Assembly (NCBI GenBank): GCA_946621895.1
Contig: CAMOOZ010000057.1
Span: 1-5,656 of the forward strand
Length of the DNA stretch: 5,656 bases
From: an uncultured Lachnospiraceae bacterium
Lineage (GTDB): Bacteria; Bacillota_A; Clostridia; Lachnospirales; Lachnospiraceae
Direction of reading: 5' to 3'
A model generated the notes under the pieces. It made no database searches. It was not told the origin of the DNA and saw only the letters and a list, made by a program, of their open reading frames with translations. The stretch's first letter is position 1; every line of letters starts with the position of its first letter. The position numbers were made by a program, and so were the translations under genes. Shown here one piece after another: positions 1 through 5,628 of the stretch.

Positions 1-428
1 ATATTGCGCTTATCGCTCATGATAACAAGAAGGCGGACATCCTGGACTGGTGTGAGAAAAACCAGGACATCTTAAAGTGCCATTTTCTCTGCGGCACGGG
101 CACGACGGCCAAAATGATCACGGACCGCACCGGACTGCCGGTAAGAGGGTATAATTCCGGTCCTCTGGGAGGAGATCAGCAGATCGGCGCAAAGATCGTG
201 GAGGGGAAGGTGGACTTCATCGTTTTCTTCGCTGATCCGCTGACCGCCCAGCCCCATGATACGGATGTGAAGGCGCTGATGCGGATCGCGGAGGTCTATG
301 ACATTCCGATTGCGATCAATAAGGCCAGTGCGGATTTTATGATCCGTTCCGAGCTGATGGAGACGGAATACGACCACAAGGTGATCAACTTCAAGGAAAA
401 CATCCGGCACCGCGCGGAAGAGCTTTAA
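1..428 (+). CDS. mgsA: Methylglyoxal synthase (5'-truncated by the window edge)
   Basis: Converts dihydroxyacetone phosphate to methylglyoxal and phosphate in the cytoplasm, a glycolytic bypass that releases phosphate when sugar phosphates accumulate. The reading frame enters at base 3 and runs 141 codons to a TAA. It opens with IALIAHD, so only about two to five N-terminal residues are missing compared with the roughly 137-152 residue family. Counting visible residues, the phosphate-binding segment GTGTT is at 31-35 and SGPLGGDQQ at 52-60. D58 aligns with the E. coli catalytic Asp71, and PHDTD at 84-88 supplies the equivalents of His98 and Asp101. H6, D7 and K10 match E. coli His19, Asp20 and Lys23. 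All key residues are intact, so the enzyme should be active. In many Clostridia mgsA ends a cell-shape/division operon (minCDE, rodA); that context would lie off the left edge and is inferred. It is convergent with the minus-strand operon. Confidence 0.96.
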   Translation, partial: IALIAHDNKKADILDWCEKNQDILKCHFLCGTGTTAKMITDRTGLPVRGYNSGPLGGDQQIGAKIVEGKVDFIVFFADPLTAQPHDTDVKALMRIAEVYDIPIAINKASADFMIRSELMETEYDHKVINFKENIRHRAEEL

Positions 429-435
429 GAATATC

Positions 436-491
436 TGTTCGGCGCCCCTTTCGCAAAGACACGAAATGTCTTCGCACCGGGGCGCTGAACA
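436..491 (+). other. Compound hairpin immediately downstream of mgsA
   Basis: Outer arms TGTTCGGCGCCCC (436-448) and GGGGCGCTGAACA (479-491) pair over 13 positions with one G-T wobble. Inside them a second stem, AAGACA (456-461) with TGTCTT (467-472), closes a five-base CGAAA loop and is extended by a GC/GC pair beyond one mismatch. It starts eight bases after the mgsA stop. No U-tract follows, so it is not a textbook intrinsic terminator. It may protect the mgsA 3' end, act as a terminator helper, or be a dispersed palindromic repeat. Confidence 0.55.
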
Positions 492-521
492 AATACCTTC
501 AAGAAAACTTTCGTTATTGAT

Positions 522-571
522 AAAAGCCCGGGTTCGGGGAAACCTGCAGAACCCGGGCCTTTTCTGTTTTT
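522..571. terminator. Bidirectional intrinsic terminator between convergent operons
   Basis: A perfect 10-bp stem GCCCGGGTTC (526-535) / GAACCCGGGC (549-558) has a 13-base loop. On the plus strand it is followed by CTTTTCTGTTTTT, and on the minus strand by a TTTT run complementary to the A-tract at 522-525. The A and T tracts can extend the stem past one bulged base. It lies between the 3' end of mgsA and the 3' end of the leftward operon, so it probably terminates both. Confidence 0.9.
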
Positions 572-577
572 CCGGGT

Positions 578-847
578 TTAGTCCTGCAGCGACCTCCTGA
601 TTTTCCTCTCCAGCTCTTCGATCCTTTCTCCGTAATTGCGCACCCTGATCTCACAGGAAAAGGCTAAAAGGCTGGGCTCCCTTGCCCCCGTCATCCTGTC
701 GATGACCTTACGCTCCGCTTCACTTTTTCCCTCCTCGGAAAGGGGCTCCTTATATTTGATCAGCTTCACCAAAAGCCCGCGGAAGAGCTCATGCCCGGAG
801 ACCTTTTTCCCCAGCATCGCGCCAAAATCGTTTCCATGCTTCTGCAT
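578..847 (-). CDS. C-terminal part of a split hypothetical helical protein
   Basis: From the ATG at 847 this frame encodes 89 residues, ending in a highly charged helical tail (ERIEELERKIRRSLQD). The frame is open further upstream to about 940, and that extension (RSELKGLLNKPEAELAIL, directly before the ATG) reads like ordinary protein. It overlaps the end of the preceding ORF, which stops at 889-891, in a different frame. The ATG has a poor translation signal: the nearest GGAGG is 17 bases away. I therefore think this is more likely the out-of-frame C-terminus of the upstream gene (889-1707), joined by a one-base shift at the four-C run at 907-910, than an independent gene. I recognise no domain or catalytic motif. 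The shared terminator follows directly, so this is the end of the operon. Alternative: a genuine small downstream gene. Confidence 0.55.
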   Translation of the reverse strand: MQKHGNDFGAMLGKKVSGHELFRGLLVKLIKYKEPLSEEGKSEAERKVIDRMTGAREPSLLAFSCEIRVRNYGERIEELERKIRRSLQD

Positions 848-888
848 CAGAATTGCCAGCTCTGCCTCCGGCTTGTTTAACAGTCCCT

Positions 889-1707
889 TCAGCTCGCTCC
901 GCCAAGCCCCACCAGCTCCGCCGTCCTGGTCATCGCCACATCACGCTTTTCCAGGGTCTTGCCCGGGAGAATAAGCGCACTTCGCCTGATGTCGTTGTGC
1001 CCCTTTAACGCCCGGTATTCTTCCATCACCGTCTGCAGGCCCTTCAGAAAATCCTGATCGGAAAGCAGCTCATCCACTTCCGCGGAAAAGTATGATCTCC
1101 TTTGCAGCTCGTTGAAAAAAACCCGCAGTTTTTCAATGCTTTCCGCCTTGTCCTCCGCAGCGGCATGCTTTTTCAGGAGCTCTGTCAGCTCATTCCCCTT
1201 CATGTCGATCAAAGTGGCCAGGACGCCATCTTCCTCTATCGCTTTGTAAAAGGCTGCCCCCCCGGGATATTTTTCCTTTGCTTTTCTAAATACCTCTGAA
1301 GCCTCTATCACCCCCAGGGATTCCGTAAAGGAGTATTCCTCATCCCCCTTCCGGATGAGGAGCGCATTTCCGAAAAGCTCCCCCGGCTCCTCGGTGATCT
1401 CGGCCCCTTTTGTATCAAAGGTCTCCCTGCGGGCCTCCTCCAAAAGCTCCTTCAGGGTATGAGGCTTTGACAGATCCGCCCGGTCAAAGCCTGATTTATC
1501 TGAATCGACCCGTTCGGTAATGGCGGTGATCTGCTGTTTCATCGCCACCTCCGATCCGGATCGTGCCTGAGGATCTTCCCACCATTTGCGGCGGCATTTT
1601 GATCCTGCCAGCTGCAGCGCATTAAAGGCCTTTCGCAGATTCAGGATCTCTTCCCCGGAAAGCACATCCTTCCCCTCTGCGGAATACGCCTTCAGCAGCT
1701 CCCCCAC
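889..1707 (-). CDS. Hypothetical soluble helical protein, probably N-terminal part of a frameshifted gene
   Basis: I do not recognise this 272-residue protein. It is rich in Glu, Lys, Ala and Leu, with long predicted helices, no signal peptide and no membrane segment, so it is probably cytoplasmic. One basic/aromatic patch (KCRRKWWED) lies at residues 37-45. It starts with GTG at 1707, 12 bases past the degV stop and in the same frame, with no clear Shine-Dalgarno. A better-supported start may be the GTG at 1665 (residue 15), preceded by GAGG eight bases away; that would give 258 residues. The ending VGLGGAS then stop looks unnatural. If one extra C is placed in the plus-strand run 907-910, the frame continues as VGAWRSELKGLL into the 578-847 ORF, giving about 376 residues (about 362 from the later start). 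It is probably co-transcribed with degV. Function unknown. Confidence 0.75.
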   Translation of the reverse strand: MGELLKAYSAEGKDVLSGEEILNLRKAFNALQLAGSKCRRKWWEDPQARSGSEVAMKQQITAITERVDSDKSGFDRADLSKPHTLKELLEEARRETFDTKGAEITEEPGELFGNALLIRKGDEEYSFTESLGVIEASEVFRKAKEKYPGGAAFYKAIEEDGVLATLIDMKGNELTELLKKHAAAEDKAESIEKLRVFFNELQRRSYFSAEVDELLSDQDFLKGLQTVMEEYRALKGHNDIRRSALILPGKTLEKRDVAMTRTAELVGLGGAS

Positions 1708-1719
1708 CGAGATCAGACT

Positions 1720-2625
1720 TCACAGTGCCCGCCTGAGAATCGTGACCCCAAGCGCATGGGGTCCCGTATGCACGGCGATGCCCGCGCCGATCAGAAGAAG
1801 GGGAATATCCTTTTCCGCTGTGGAAAACCCGATCTTTCCCAGCGCTTCCACCACCTGCTTTCTGAAGGCAACAGCCTCATCGTAATCATAGCCATAGCCG
1901 ATATCCAGCACATATTCCTCAGGCGTCGCGTGGATCTCCTGCACATAGTTGATCAAAAGCTCCAGGCTTTTCGCAACGGTGCTCCTCCTGCTCCTGCCCA
2001 CGCCGGAGCCAAAGATCTCCCCCTCTTTTAAGGTGATCACGGGCCTGATCCCAAGAACGCTACCGGCAAGGGAGGCCACCTTTCCGATCCGTCCCCCGGC
2101 CTTCAGATAATCCATGTTTCCCACGGTGAAAAAGATCCGTCCGGAGGAACGGATATCCTCCAGTATCTTTACGCTTTCCTCGGGCTCCTTTCCCGCGTCC
2201 CGCAGCTTTACCGCCTCCATCACATACAGTCCCTGGAGCACCGTGTTGATCCGGGCGTCAATAACAAAGATCCGGGCGCCAGGATATTCCTCCAGCACCA
2301 CCTCCCTTGCGTTCACCGCGGCCTGGAAGGAGCCGCTGAACTTGGAGGAGATGCAGATGCAGATCACCGCCTTCCCCTCCTTCGCAAACCCGGAAAAAAC
2401 ATCCGCGTAGTCCTGGAGCGCAGGCATGGAGGTCTTCGGGAAGGTTTTCGGGTCGTCCACCATTCTCTGGTAAAATTCCCTGACGCTCAGCTGCGTGCCC
2501 TCTTTAAAATAGTTTTCACCATCGAAGGTCACATAAAAGGGCACGACCGTGACCTCGTTTGCGCTGACATAATCCGCCGGCAGATCACAGGATCCGTCGG
2601 AGATCAGTTCAAATTGTCTTTCCAT
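1720..2625 (-). CDS. DegV family protein (FakB-type fatty-acid-binding protein)
   Basis: DegV/FakB proteins bind a long-chain fatty acid in the cytoplasm. True FakBs present it to the kinase FakA for phosphorylation and entry into phospholipid synthesis. At 301 residues the length is slightly above the usual 280-290. Family signatures in order: SDGSCDLP at 9-16, TSMPALQDY at 65-73 (the TSxPS region contacting the fatty-acid carboxylate), SSKFSGSFQAA at 93-103, GGRIGK at 177-182, IRPVI at 193-197, and HTGPHALG at 286-293. Two signatures are unusual: the common HTGPGALG has His290 in place of Gly, and the DS-rich segment after the second beta-strand is DARINTVLQG (123-132). The ATG at 2625 gives the normal N-terminus. 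The GGAGG at 2641-2645 is 15 bases away, longer than usual. It sits 41 bases after the DHHW gene and 12 bases before the next start. No FakA is visible, so fatty-acid kinase partnership is inferred. Confidence 0.93.
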   Translation of the reverse strand: MERQFELISDGSCDLPADYVSANEVTVVPFYVTFDGENYFKEGTQLSVREFYQRMVDDPKTFPKTSMPALQDYADVFSGFAKEGKAVICICISSKFSGSFQAAVNAREVVLEEYPGARIFVIDARINTVLQGLYVMEAVKLRDAGKEPEESVKILEDIRSSGRIFFTVGNMDYLKAGGRIGKVASLAGSVLGIRPVITLKEGEIFGSGVGRSRRSTVAKSLELLINYVQEIHATPEEYVLDIGYGYDYDEAVAFRKQVVEALGKIGFSTAEKDIPLLLIGAGIAVHTGPHALGVTILRRAL

Positions 2626-2640
2626 AACAAGTGTTATTAT

Positions 2641-2645
2641 CCTCC
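2641..2645 (-). promoter_or_regulatory. Shine-Dalgarno GGAGG of the degV-family gene, long spacing
   Basis: CCTCC on the plus strand reads GGAGG on the minus strand, in the 41-base gap before the DegV gene. The spacer to the ATG at 2625 is 15 bases, against the usual 5-10. No in-frame ATG, GTG or TTG start lies closer, and the family N-terminus (ELISDGSCDLP) supports the annotated ATG. Confidence 0.55.
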
Positions 2646-2666
2646 GATTATCTTTACAGGGACCGA

Positions 2667-3791
2667 TCAGAATATCCTGGAGACCCCATCATGAATGGAA
2701 AACCGCGGCAGGTTTCCCAGATATCTTTCCACGACCTCCAGCACTACCACATCGGGCTCATATTCATCCAGCAGGCTTTCCTGGTAATCATAATAGATGA
2801 CCATATGCGCATGGTCAAAATGACAGGCCAGATAGGGAAACATCAAAGTGGAAAAGGAATCCCCGATGACAAGCAGTGAGGAATTGTCTCCGACCTGTGC
2901 ATAACCGTCCATTTCTGTCAGATCTTCGTTTACCGTGATCTCGGACTGATGGGGGGAGTACCCATAGGGATTCAGGATCGGCTCGTCCTTCAGGATGCCG
3001 TAGAGCCCGATCTGGATCGCAAGATCCTCGGCAAATGGCTCTCCCTCAGCCATTGGCACCTCCTCCAGCATCGGCATGGAATATCCCAGCTGTTCACTGA
3101 GGGCCTTCGCGGAAAGATAAGCCCCCGCCCTGGTCCAGTGCGTGTCATAGGAAAAATAAAGCGGCGGTGCGGGATGATCGCGTTTATAATCCTCCAGTGC
3201 CTCAAGGGGCTTCGCAACCGGTATGCCCAGCTCCTCAAACACCCGGGCCGCCTGATCCAGACGGCATGCCTTAGAAGGCGGGCCGTAAAGCGCGGGCATG
3301 TTTTCCGCATAAGCCCTTTCCTTATTGGGCGGAAGCATCACATAAAGCTTTGTCCCCCTGCTTTCCAGATAAGCTTTTGCCTCCGCGAACCTGACTTTGA
3401 TCTCTTCCAGCTCCTTAGCGGAAAAAAGATTCGCCCCCTGATAATCCGCCAGCGGATCCTCGCCGTTTAGCTGGGAGCCCTTGTAAAAAAGCCAGCCCTC
3501 CTTTCCCACTAAAACGGAGCCTGATGAGGAGCTTTTAAAGAAGTGATAATCCAGCAGCCCCTGCAGCTTTGCCAGCTCATTCTTATAGGGCAGATGATCC
3601 GTAAAAAAGGCATTAAAGGAAGAGGGAAACGCCGGCAGCGCCTGTACGGAAAGCTCCGGCGCAGGCGCGAGCACCCTGTTTTCCCGGTTGGAGAGATCAA
3701 GGCCATCCCGCAGGAAAAAGAAGACGGGAAGCGGCAGCACAAGAAACAGCAATATGCATCCGTAGTATATGATTCGCGTGATCTTATCCAT
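2667..3791 (-). CDS. DHHW/AlgJ-AlgX-like SGNH-fold protein, probable polysaccharide O-acetyltransferase partner
   Basis: A 374-residue protein with an N-terminal signal anchor (hydrophobic residues about 7-27, preceded by K3 and R6), placing the rest outside the membrane. Family marks follow: a post-membrane NRENR motif (35-39), DHLPYKNEL (65-73), GKEGWLFY (96-103) and PPNKERAYAENMP (154-166). The catalytic elements are DTHW at 216-219 and GDS at 310-312, which match the Asp-His and Ser of the AlgX/AlgJ triad (D216, H218, S312). The triad is intact. In known systems such proteins receive acetyl groups delivered by an MBOAT protein and place them on an extracellular polysaccharide. Its neighbour is exactly such an MBOAT, whose stop lies only 3 bases before this ATG. 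No good ribosome-binding site is visible, so translational coupling is likely. The acceptor polymer cannot be told from the sequence. Confidence 0.92.
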   Translation of the reverse strand: MDKITRIIYYGCILLFLVLPLPVFFFLRDGLDLSNRENRVLAPAPELSVQALPAFPSSFNAFFTDHLPYKNELAKLQGLLDYHFFKSSSSGSVLVGKEGWLFYKGSQLNGEDPLADYQGANLFSAKELEEIKVRFAEAKAYLESRGTKLYVMLPPNKERAYAENMPALYGPPSKACRLDQAARVFEELGIPVAKPLEALEDYKRDHPAPPLYFSYDTHWTRAGAYLSAKALSEQLGYSMPMLEEVPMAEGEPFAEDLAIQIGLYGILKDEPILNPYGYSPHQSEITVNEDLTEMDGYAQVGDNSSLLVIGDSFSTLMFPYLACHFDHAHMVIYYDYQESLLDEYEPDVVVLEVVERYLGNLPRFSIHDGVSRIF

Positions 3792-3794
3792 CGT

Positions 3795-5198
3795 TCAGAA
3801 CCGGAAATAGATAAAGGGATTATAGGTCTGGTTGGCCAGCAGCAGAATGCTGTAAAACAGCACAACGGCAAGAAACAGTGCTTCCGGCAGGGAAAACCGG
3901 AACTTTTCCTTTATCCTTTCCGGCAGCAGCGTGAGAAAGCCCATCCCGATCAGGCCGCAGAGAAAGGCCAGCAGGATCTGCGTGCTCATCACGCTGCCCA
4001 GAGGAACGGCGCCCTCCGCGGGGCCGATGCCGAAAAGCTTTCCCGTTAACCTTAAGCCCAGTCCAAGATCCTCGGCCCGAAAAAAGATCCAGCCGATATT
4101 CACTACGAAAAAGGTGTAGATCCAGGAAAGGACGGCGATCCCTGTTCCCTTTTTCTCCAAAATCTTCCCTGCTTCCATTCGTTCCAGCAAAAGGAATACG
4201 CCGTGAAACAAGCCCCAGAACACAAAATTCCAGCTGGCGCCGTGCCATAAGCCCGTTACGGCGAACACGATCATCAGGTTTACATAAGTTCTTATCCTGC
4301 CTTTTCTGTTCCCGCCCAGGGGGATATAAAGATAATCCCGAAACCAGGAGGACAGGGAAATATGCCATCTTCGCCAGAATTCACGGACGGAACGGGAAAG
4401 ATAGGGATGCTCAAAGTTTTCCAGGAAATCAAAGCCGAACATTTTTCCCAGCCCGATCGCCATATCGGAATAGCCGGAAAAATCATAATAGATCTGCAGC
4501 GTATAGAAAACGGAGGCGCACCAGGCAAGGGGCGCGTCGATCCTTGCGATATCCAGCGCATAGATCCTGTCCACGGCAATGGCCAGAAGGTTCGCGATGA
4601 TCACCTTTTTCCCGAGACCATAGAGAAAACGGCGCATGCCAAGCGCGATCCCCTCCCCCGTGACCGTCCTTTCCGCAAGCTGCGTGTTGATATCCCGGTA
4701 TTTCACAATGGGACCCGCGATCAGCTGCGGGAAAAAGGAGATATACAATGCCAGATTAACCAGGCTTTTCTGCGCCGGGTACTCCCGTTTATAGAGGTCT
4801 ATGCAGTAGCTCATGGCCTGGAAGGTGAAGAAGGAGATCCCGATGGGCAAAGGGATCTGCGCCCGCGGCAGGCTGACAAAGGGCAGCAGATGATCCAGTG
4901 TGTTCAGCAGGAAGTTTGTGTACTTAAAAAAGCCCAGCAGAGAAAGATTTCCGATCACGGAAAGTGCAAGGATCAGCTTTCGCTTTGCATCCCACCTGTC
5001 CATCGCGAGGCCTGCCGCCCAGTTCATCAGGATCGAAAAAAGCAGCAGAAGCAGATAGAAGGGCTCTCCCCAGGCATAGAACAGGAGGCTTGCGAAAAGC
5101 AGCCAGAGATTTTTCGCCCGTATCCCCGGAAGGATCATACTGAGCAGAAAAACCGCCGGCAGAAATATCCATAAAAAAATAAGCGAGCTAAATACCAT
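3795..5198 (-). CDS. MBOAT family O-acyltransferase (AlgI/DltB-like)
   Basis: A polytopic membrane protein of 467 residues, the normal length for AlgI-type MBOATs, which move acyl groups through the membrane for modification of extracellular polymers. From the chosen start, visible marks are LLFYAWGEP (38-46), PIGISFFTFQAMSY (118-131), FFPQLIAGPI (155-164), YYDFSGYSDMAIGLG (237-251), HPYLSRSVREFWRRWHISLS (264-283, with H279), YIPLGGNRKG (291-300), GLWHGASWNFVFWGLFHG (316-333) and the C-terminal FIYFRF. H319 in the WHG motif is the conserved catalytic histidine, and H279 matches the second conserved histidine of AlgI. I chose the ATG at 5198 over one 12 codons upstream (5234) because it gives the typical MVFSSLIFL start and has GGAG seven bases away. 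It overlaps the preceding small gene by 11 bases and is followed 3 bases later by the DHHW gene, making a coupled pair. Confidence 0.95.
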   Translation of the reverse strand: MVFSSLIFLWIFLPAVFLLSMILPGIRAKNLWLLFASLLFYAWGEPFYLLLLLFSILMNWAAGLAMDRWDAKRKLILALSVIGNLSLLGFFKYTNFLLNTLDHLLPFVSLPRAQIPLPIGISFFTFQAMSYCIDLYKREYPAQKSLVNLALYISFFPQLIAGPIVKYRDINTQLAERTVTGEGIALGMRRFLYGLGKKVIIANLLAIAVDRIYALDIARIDAPLAWCASVFYTLQIYYDFSGYSDMAIGLGKMFGFDFLENFEHPYLSRSVREFWRRWHISLSSWFRDYLYIPLGGNRKGRIRTYVNLMIVFAVTGLWHGASWNFVFWGLFHGVFLLLERMEAGKILEKKGTGIAVLSWIYTFFVVNIGWIFFRAEDLGLGLRLTGKLFGIGPAEGAVPLGSVMSTQILLAFLCGLIGMGFLTLLPERIKEKFRFSLPEALFLAVVLFYSILLLANQTYNPFIYFRF

Positions 5199-5460
5199 GG
5201 GGAAGCTCCAATACGCCGTAATGCACGAGCACAAAAATGATCAGCGCCCAGACACCTGCGATCAGCAGGATCATCATCAGATACCATAAGGGGTCGGTTT
5301 TGGAGTGGACATACTGCTGCTTTTCCAGTCTGCCCAGCTCCTTTTCCTTTTCCCGCAGCTCCTTTTCCGATTCCTTCAGATAGTTCTTATATTCTTTTTT
5401 CTGCGCGGCCACTTCCTTTTTCATCTGTGCCCGCTTTTCCTGAACAGGACTTTTTGCCAT
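5188..5460 (-). CDS. Small coiled-coil, single-pass membrane protein upstream of MBOAT
   Basis: This 90-residue protein matches no family I recognise. Residues about 8-48 are extremely rich in Lys and Glu (KKEYKNYLKESEKELREKEK is typical) with heptad-like spacing, so a cytoplasmic coiled coil or long charged helix is likely. After a short linker (SKTDP, 53-57) comes one hydrophobic helix at about 58-79 (starting LWYLMMILLIAGVWALII). A short tail, VHYGVLELPHGI, should be outside by the positive-inside rule. There is no cleavable signal. The ATG at 5460 is preceded by a purine-rich stretch (GGAGAGGAAG), with the nearest GGAAG 11 bases away. Its last codons overlap the MBOAT start by 11 bases and contain the MBOAT ribosome-binding site, so translation is coupled. 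It may be an accessory subunit or scaffold for the acyltransferase; this is inferred from position. It is the first confident gene of the operon. Confidence 0.85.
   Translation of the reverse strand: MAKSPVQEKRAQMKKEVAAQKKEYKNYLKESEKELREKEKELGRLEKQQYVHSKTDPLWYLMMILLIAGVWALIIFVLVHYGVLELPHGI
5206..5209 (-). promoter_or_regulatory. Shine-Dalgarno GGAG deciding the MBOAT start
   Basis: CTCC on the plus strand reads GGAG on the minus strand, seven bases before the ATG at 5198. It lies inside the 3' end of the 90-codon gene, so ribosomes finishing that gene would restart here. It supports the ATG at 5198 over the upstream in-frame ATG at 5234. Confidence 0.75.
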
Positions 5461-5466
5461 GATCTT

Positions 5467-5589
5467 TCACGCTTCCTCTCCTGCCACCTGACGAATATTT
5501 CTCTCAGCGGCTCTGCCATATATAGCAAACGACAAAGTTCTTTTTACTTGGGCGTTTGCTCCCGCCGGATTCGGGTCGCGAAGCGACAT
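5467..5589 (-). CDS. Possible 40-codon upstream ORF / leader peptide (uncertain)
   Basis: An ATG at 5589, three to four bases after AAGGA, opens a 40-codon frame starting MSLRDPNPAGANAQVKRTLS and ending GEEA, with its TGA six bases before the next ATG. The ribosome-binding region of the 90-residue membrane protein lies inside its last codons. The frame overlaps the 5524-5560 inverted repeat and most of the 5567-5606 one, as well as the candidate -10 promoter. It could be a coupled leader peptide, or a chance frame inside a palindromic repeat. There is no recognisable domain, and it cannot be expressed from the promoter proposed at 5518-5527. Confidence 0.25.
   Translation of the reverse strand: MSLRDPNPAGANAQVKRTLSFAIYGRAAERNIRQVAGEEA
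5518..5527 (-). promoter_or_regulatory. Candidate extended -10 promoter for the leftward operon
   Basis: The minus strand reads TGCTATATAT: an extended -10 (TGN) followed by TATATA at 5524-5519. The -35 position 17 bases upstream reads GTAAAA, a poor match, so recognition would depend on the extended -10. Transcription would start near 5511, giving a leader of about 50 bases before the ATG at 5460. The left edge of the AGCAAACG inverted repeat touches this -10, so that repeat could serve as an operator. Prediction from sequence only. Confidence 0.35.
5524..5560. repeat. Inverted repeat AGCAAACG / CGTTTGCT
   Basis: Perfect 8-bp arms at 5524-5531 and 5553-5560 flank a 21-base spacer with a weaker internal pairing (AAGT with ACTT). 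It abuts the candidate -10. It may be an operator, an RNA hairpin in the leader, or part of a dispersed palindromic repeat together with the two neighbouring inverted repeats. Confidence 0.5.
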
Positions 5590-5606
5590 ATTTCCTTACC
5601 GAATCC
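5567..5606. repeat. Nested inverted repeat GGATTCGG / CCGAATCC with inner GTCGC/GCGAC stem
   Basis: Outer perfect 8-bp arms lie at 5567-5574 and 5599-5606. Directly inside the left arm a 5-bp stem, GTCGC (5575-5579) / GCGAC (5583-5587), closes a three-base GAA loop, leaving 11 unpaired bases before the right arm. The design resembles the compound hairpin after mgsA, with a short stem-loop held within longer outer arms. Confidence 0.55.
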
Positions 5607-5607
5607 A

Positions 5608-5628
5608 AAGCTATGCTAAGCATAGCTT
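5608..5628. repeat. Tight inverted repeat AAGCTATGC / GCATAGCTT
   Basis: Perfect 9-bp arms at 5608-5616 and 5620-5628 are separated by only three bases (TAA). It forms a strong hairpin on either strand and is one base from the end of the preceding nested repeat. No T-run follows on either side, so it is not a standard intrinsic terminator. It could be a 3'-end structure of a gene beyond the right edge, a repressor site, or part of a repeat element. Bases 5629-5656 hold nothing else I can support. Confidence 0.55.

Noticed and set aside
72..410. Minus-strand 112-codon ORF opposite mgsA
   Set aside because: The plus strand encodes a clear methylglyoxal synthase; the antisense frame has no known features.
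2949..3470. Plus-strand 173-codon ORF opposite the DHHW gene
   Set aside because: Shadow of a well-supported minus-strand gene with catalytic motifs intact; no ribosome-binding context or family resemblance.
3543..4049. Plus-strand ORF spanning the DHHW/MBOAT junction
   Set aside because: Low-complexity Lys/Gln-rich antisense translation across two real genes.
4362..5174. Plus-strand 270-codon ORF opposite the MBOAT gene
   Set aside because: Antisense shadow: the minus strand encodes a complete MBOAT with all motifs here, while this translation is Gln/Arg/Lys-rich without recognisable domains.
5199..5234. MBOAT start 12 codons upstream at 5234
   Set aside because: It would lengthen the overlap with the small gene to 47 bases and add a non-family N-terminus. 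The ATG at 5198 has a well-placed GGAG and the typical MVFSSLIFL beginning.
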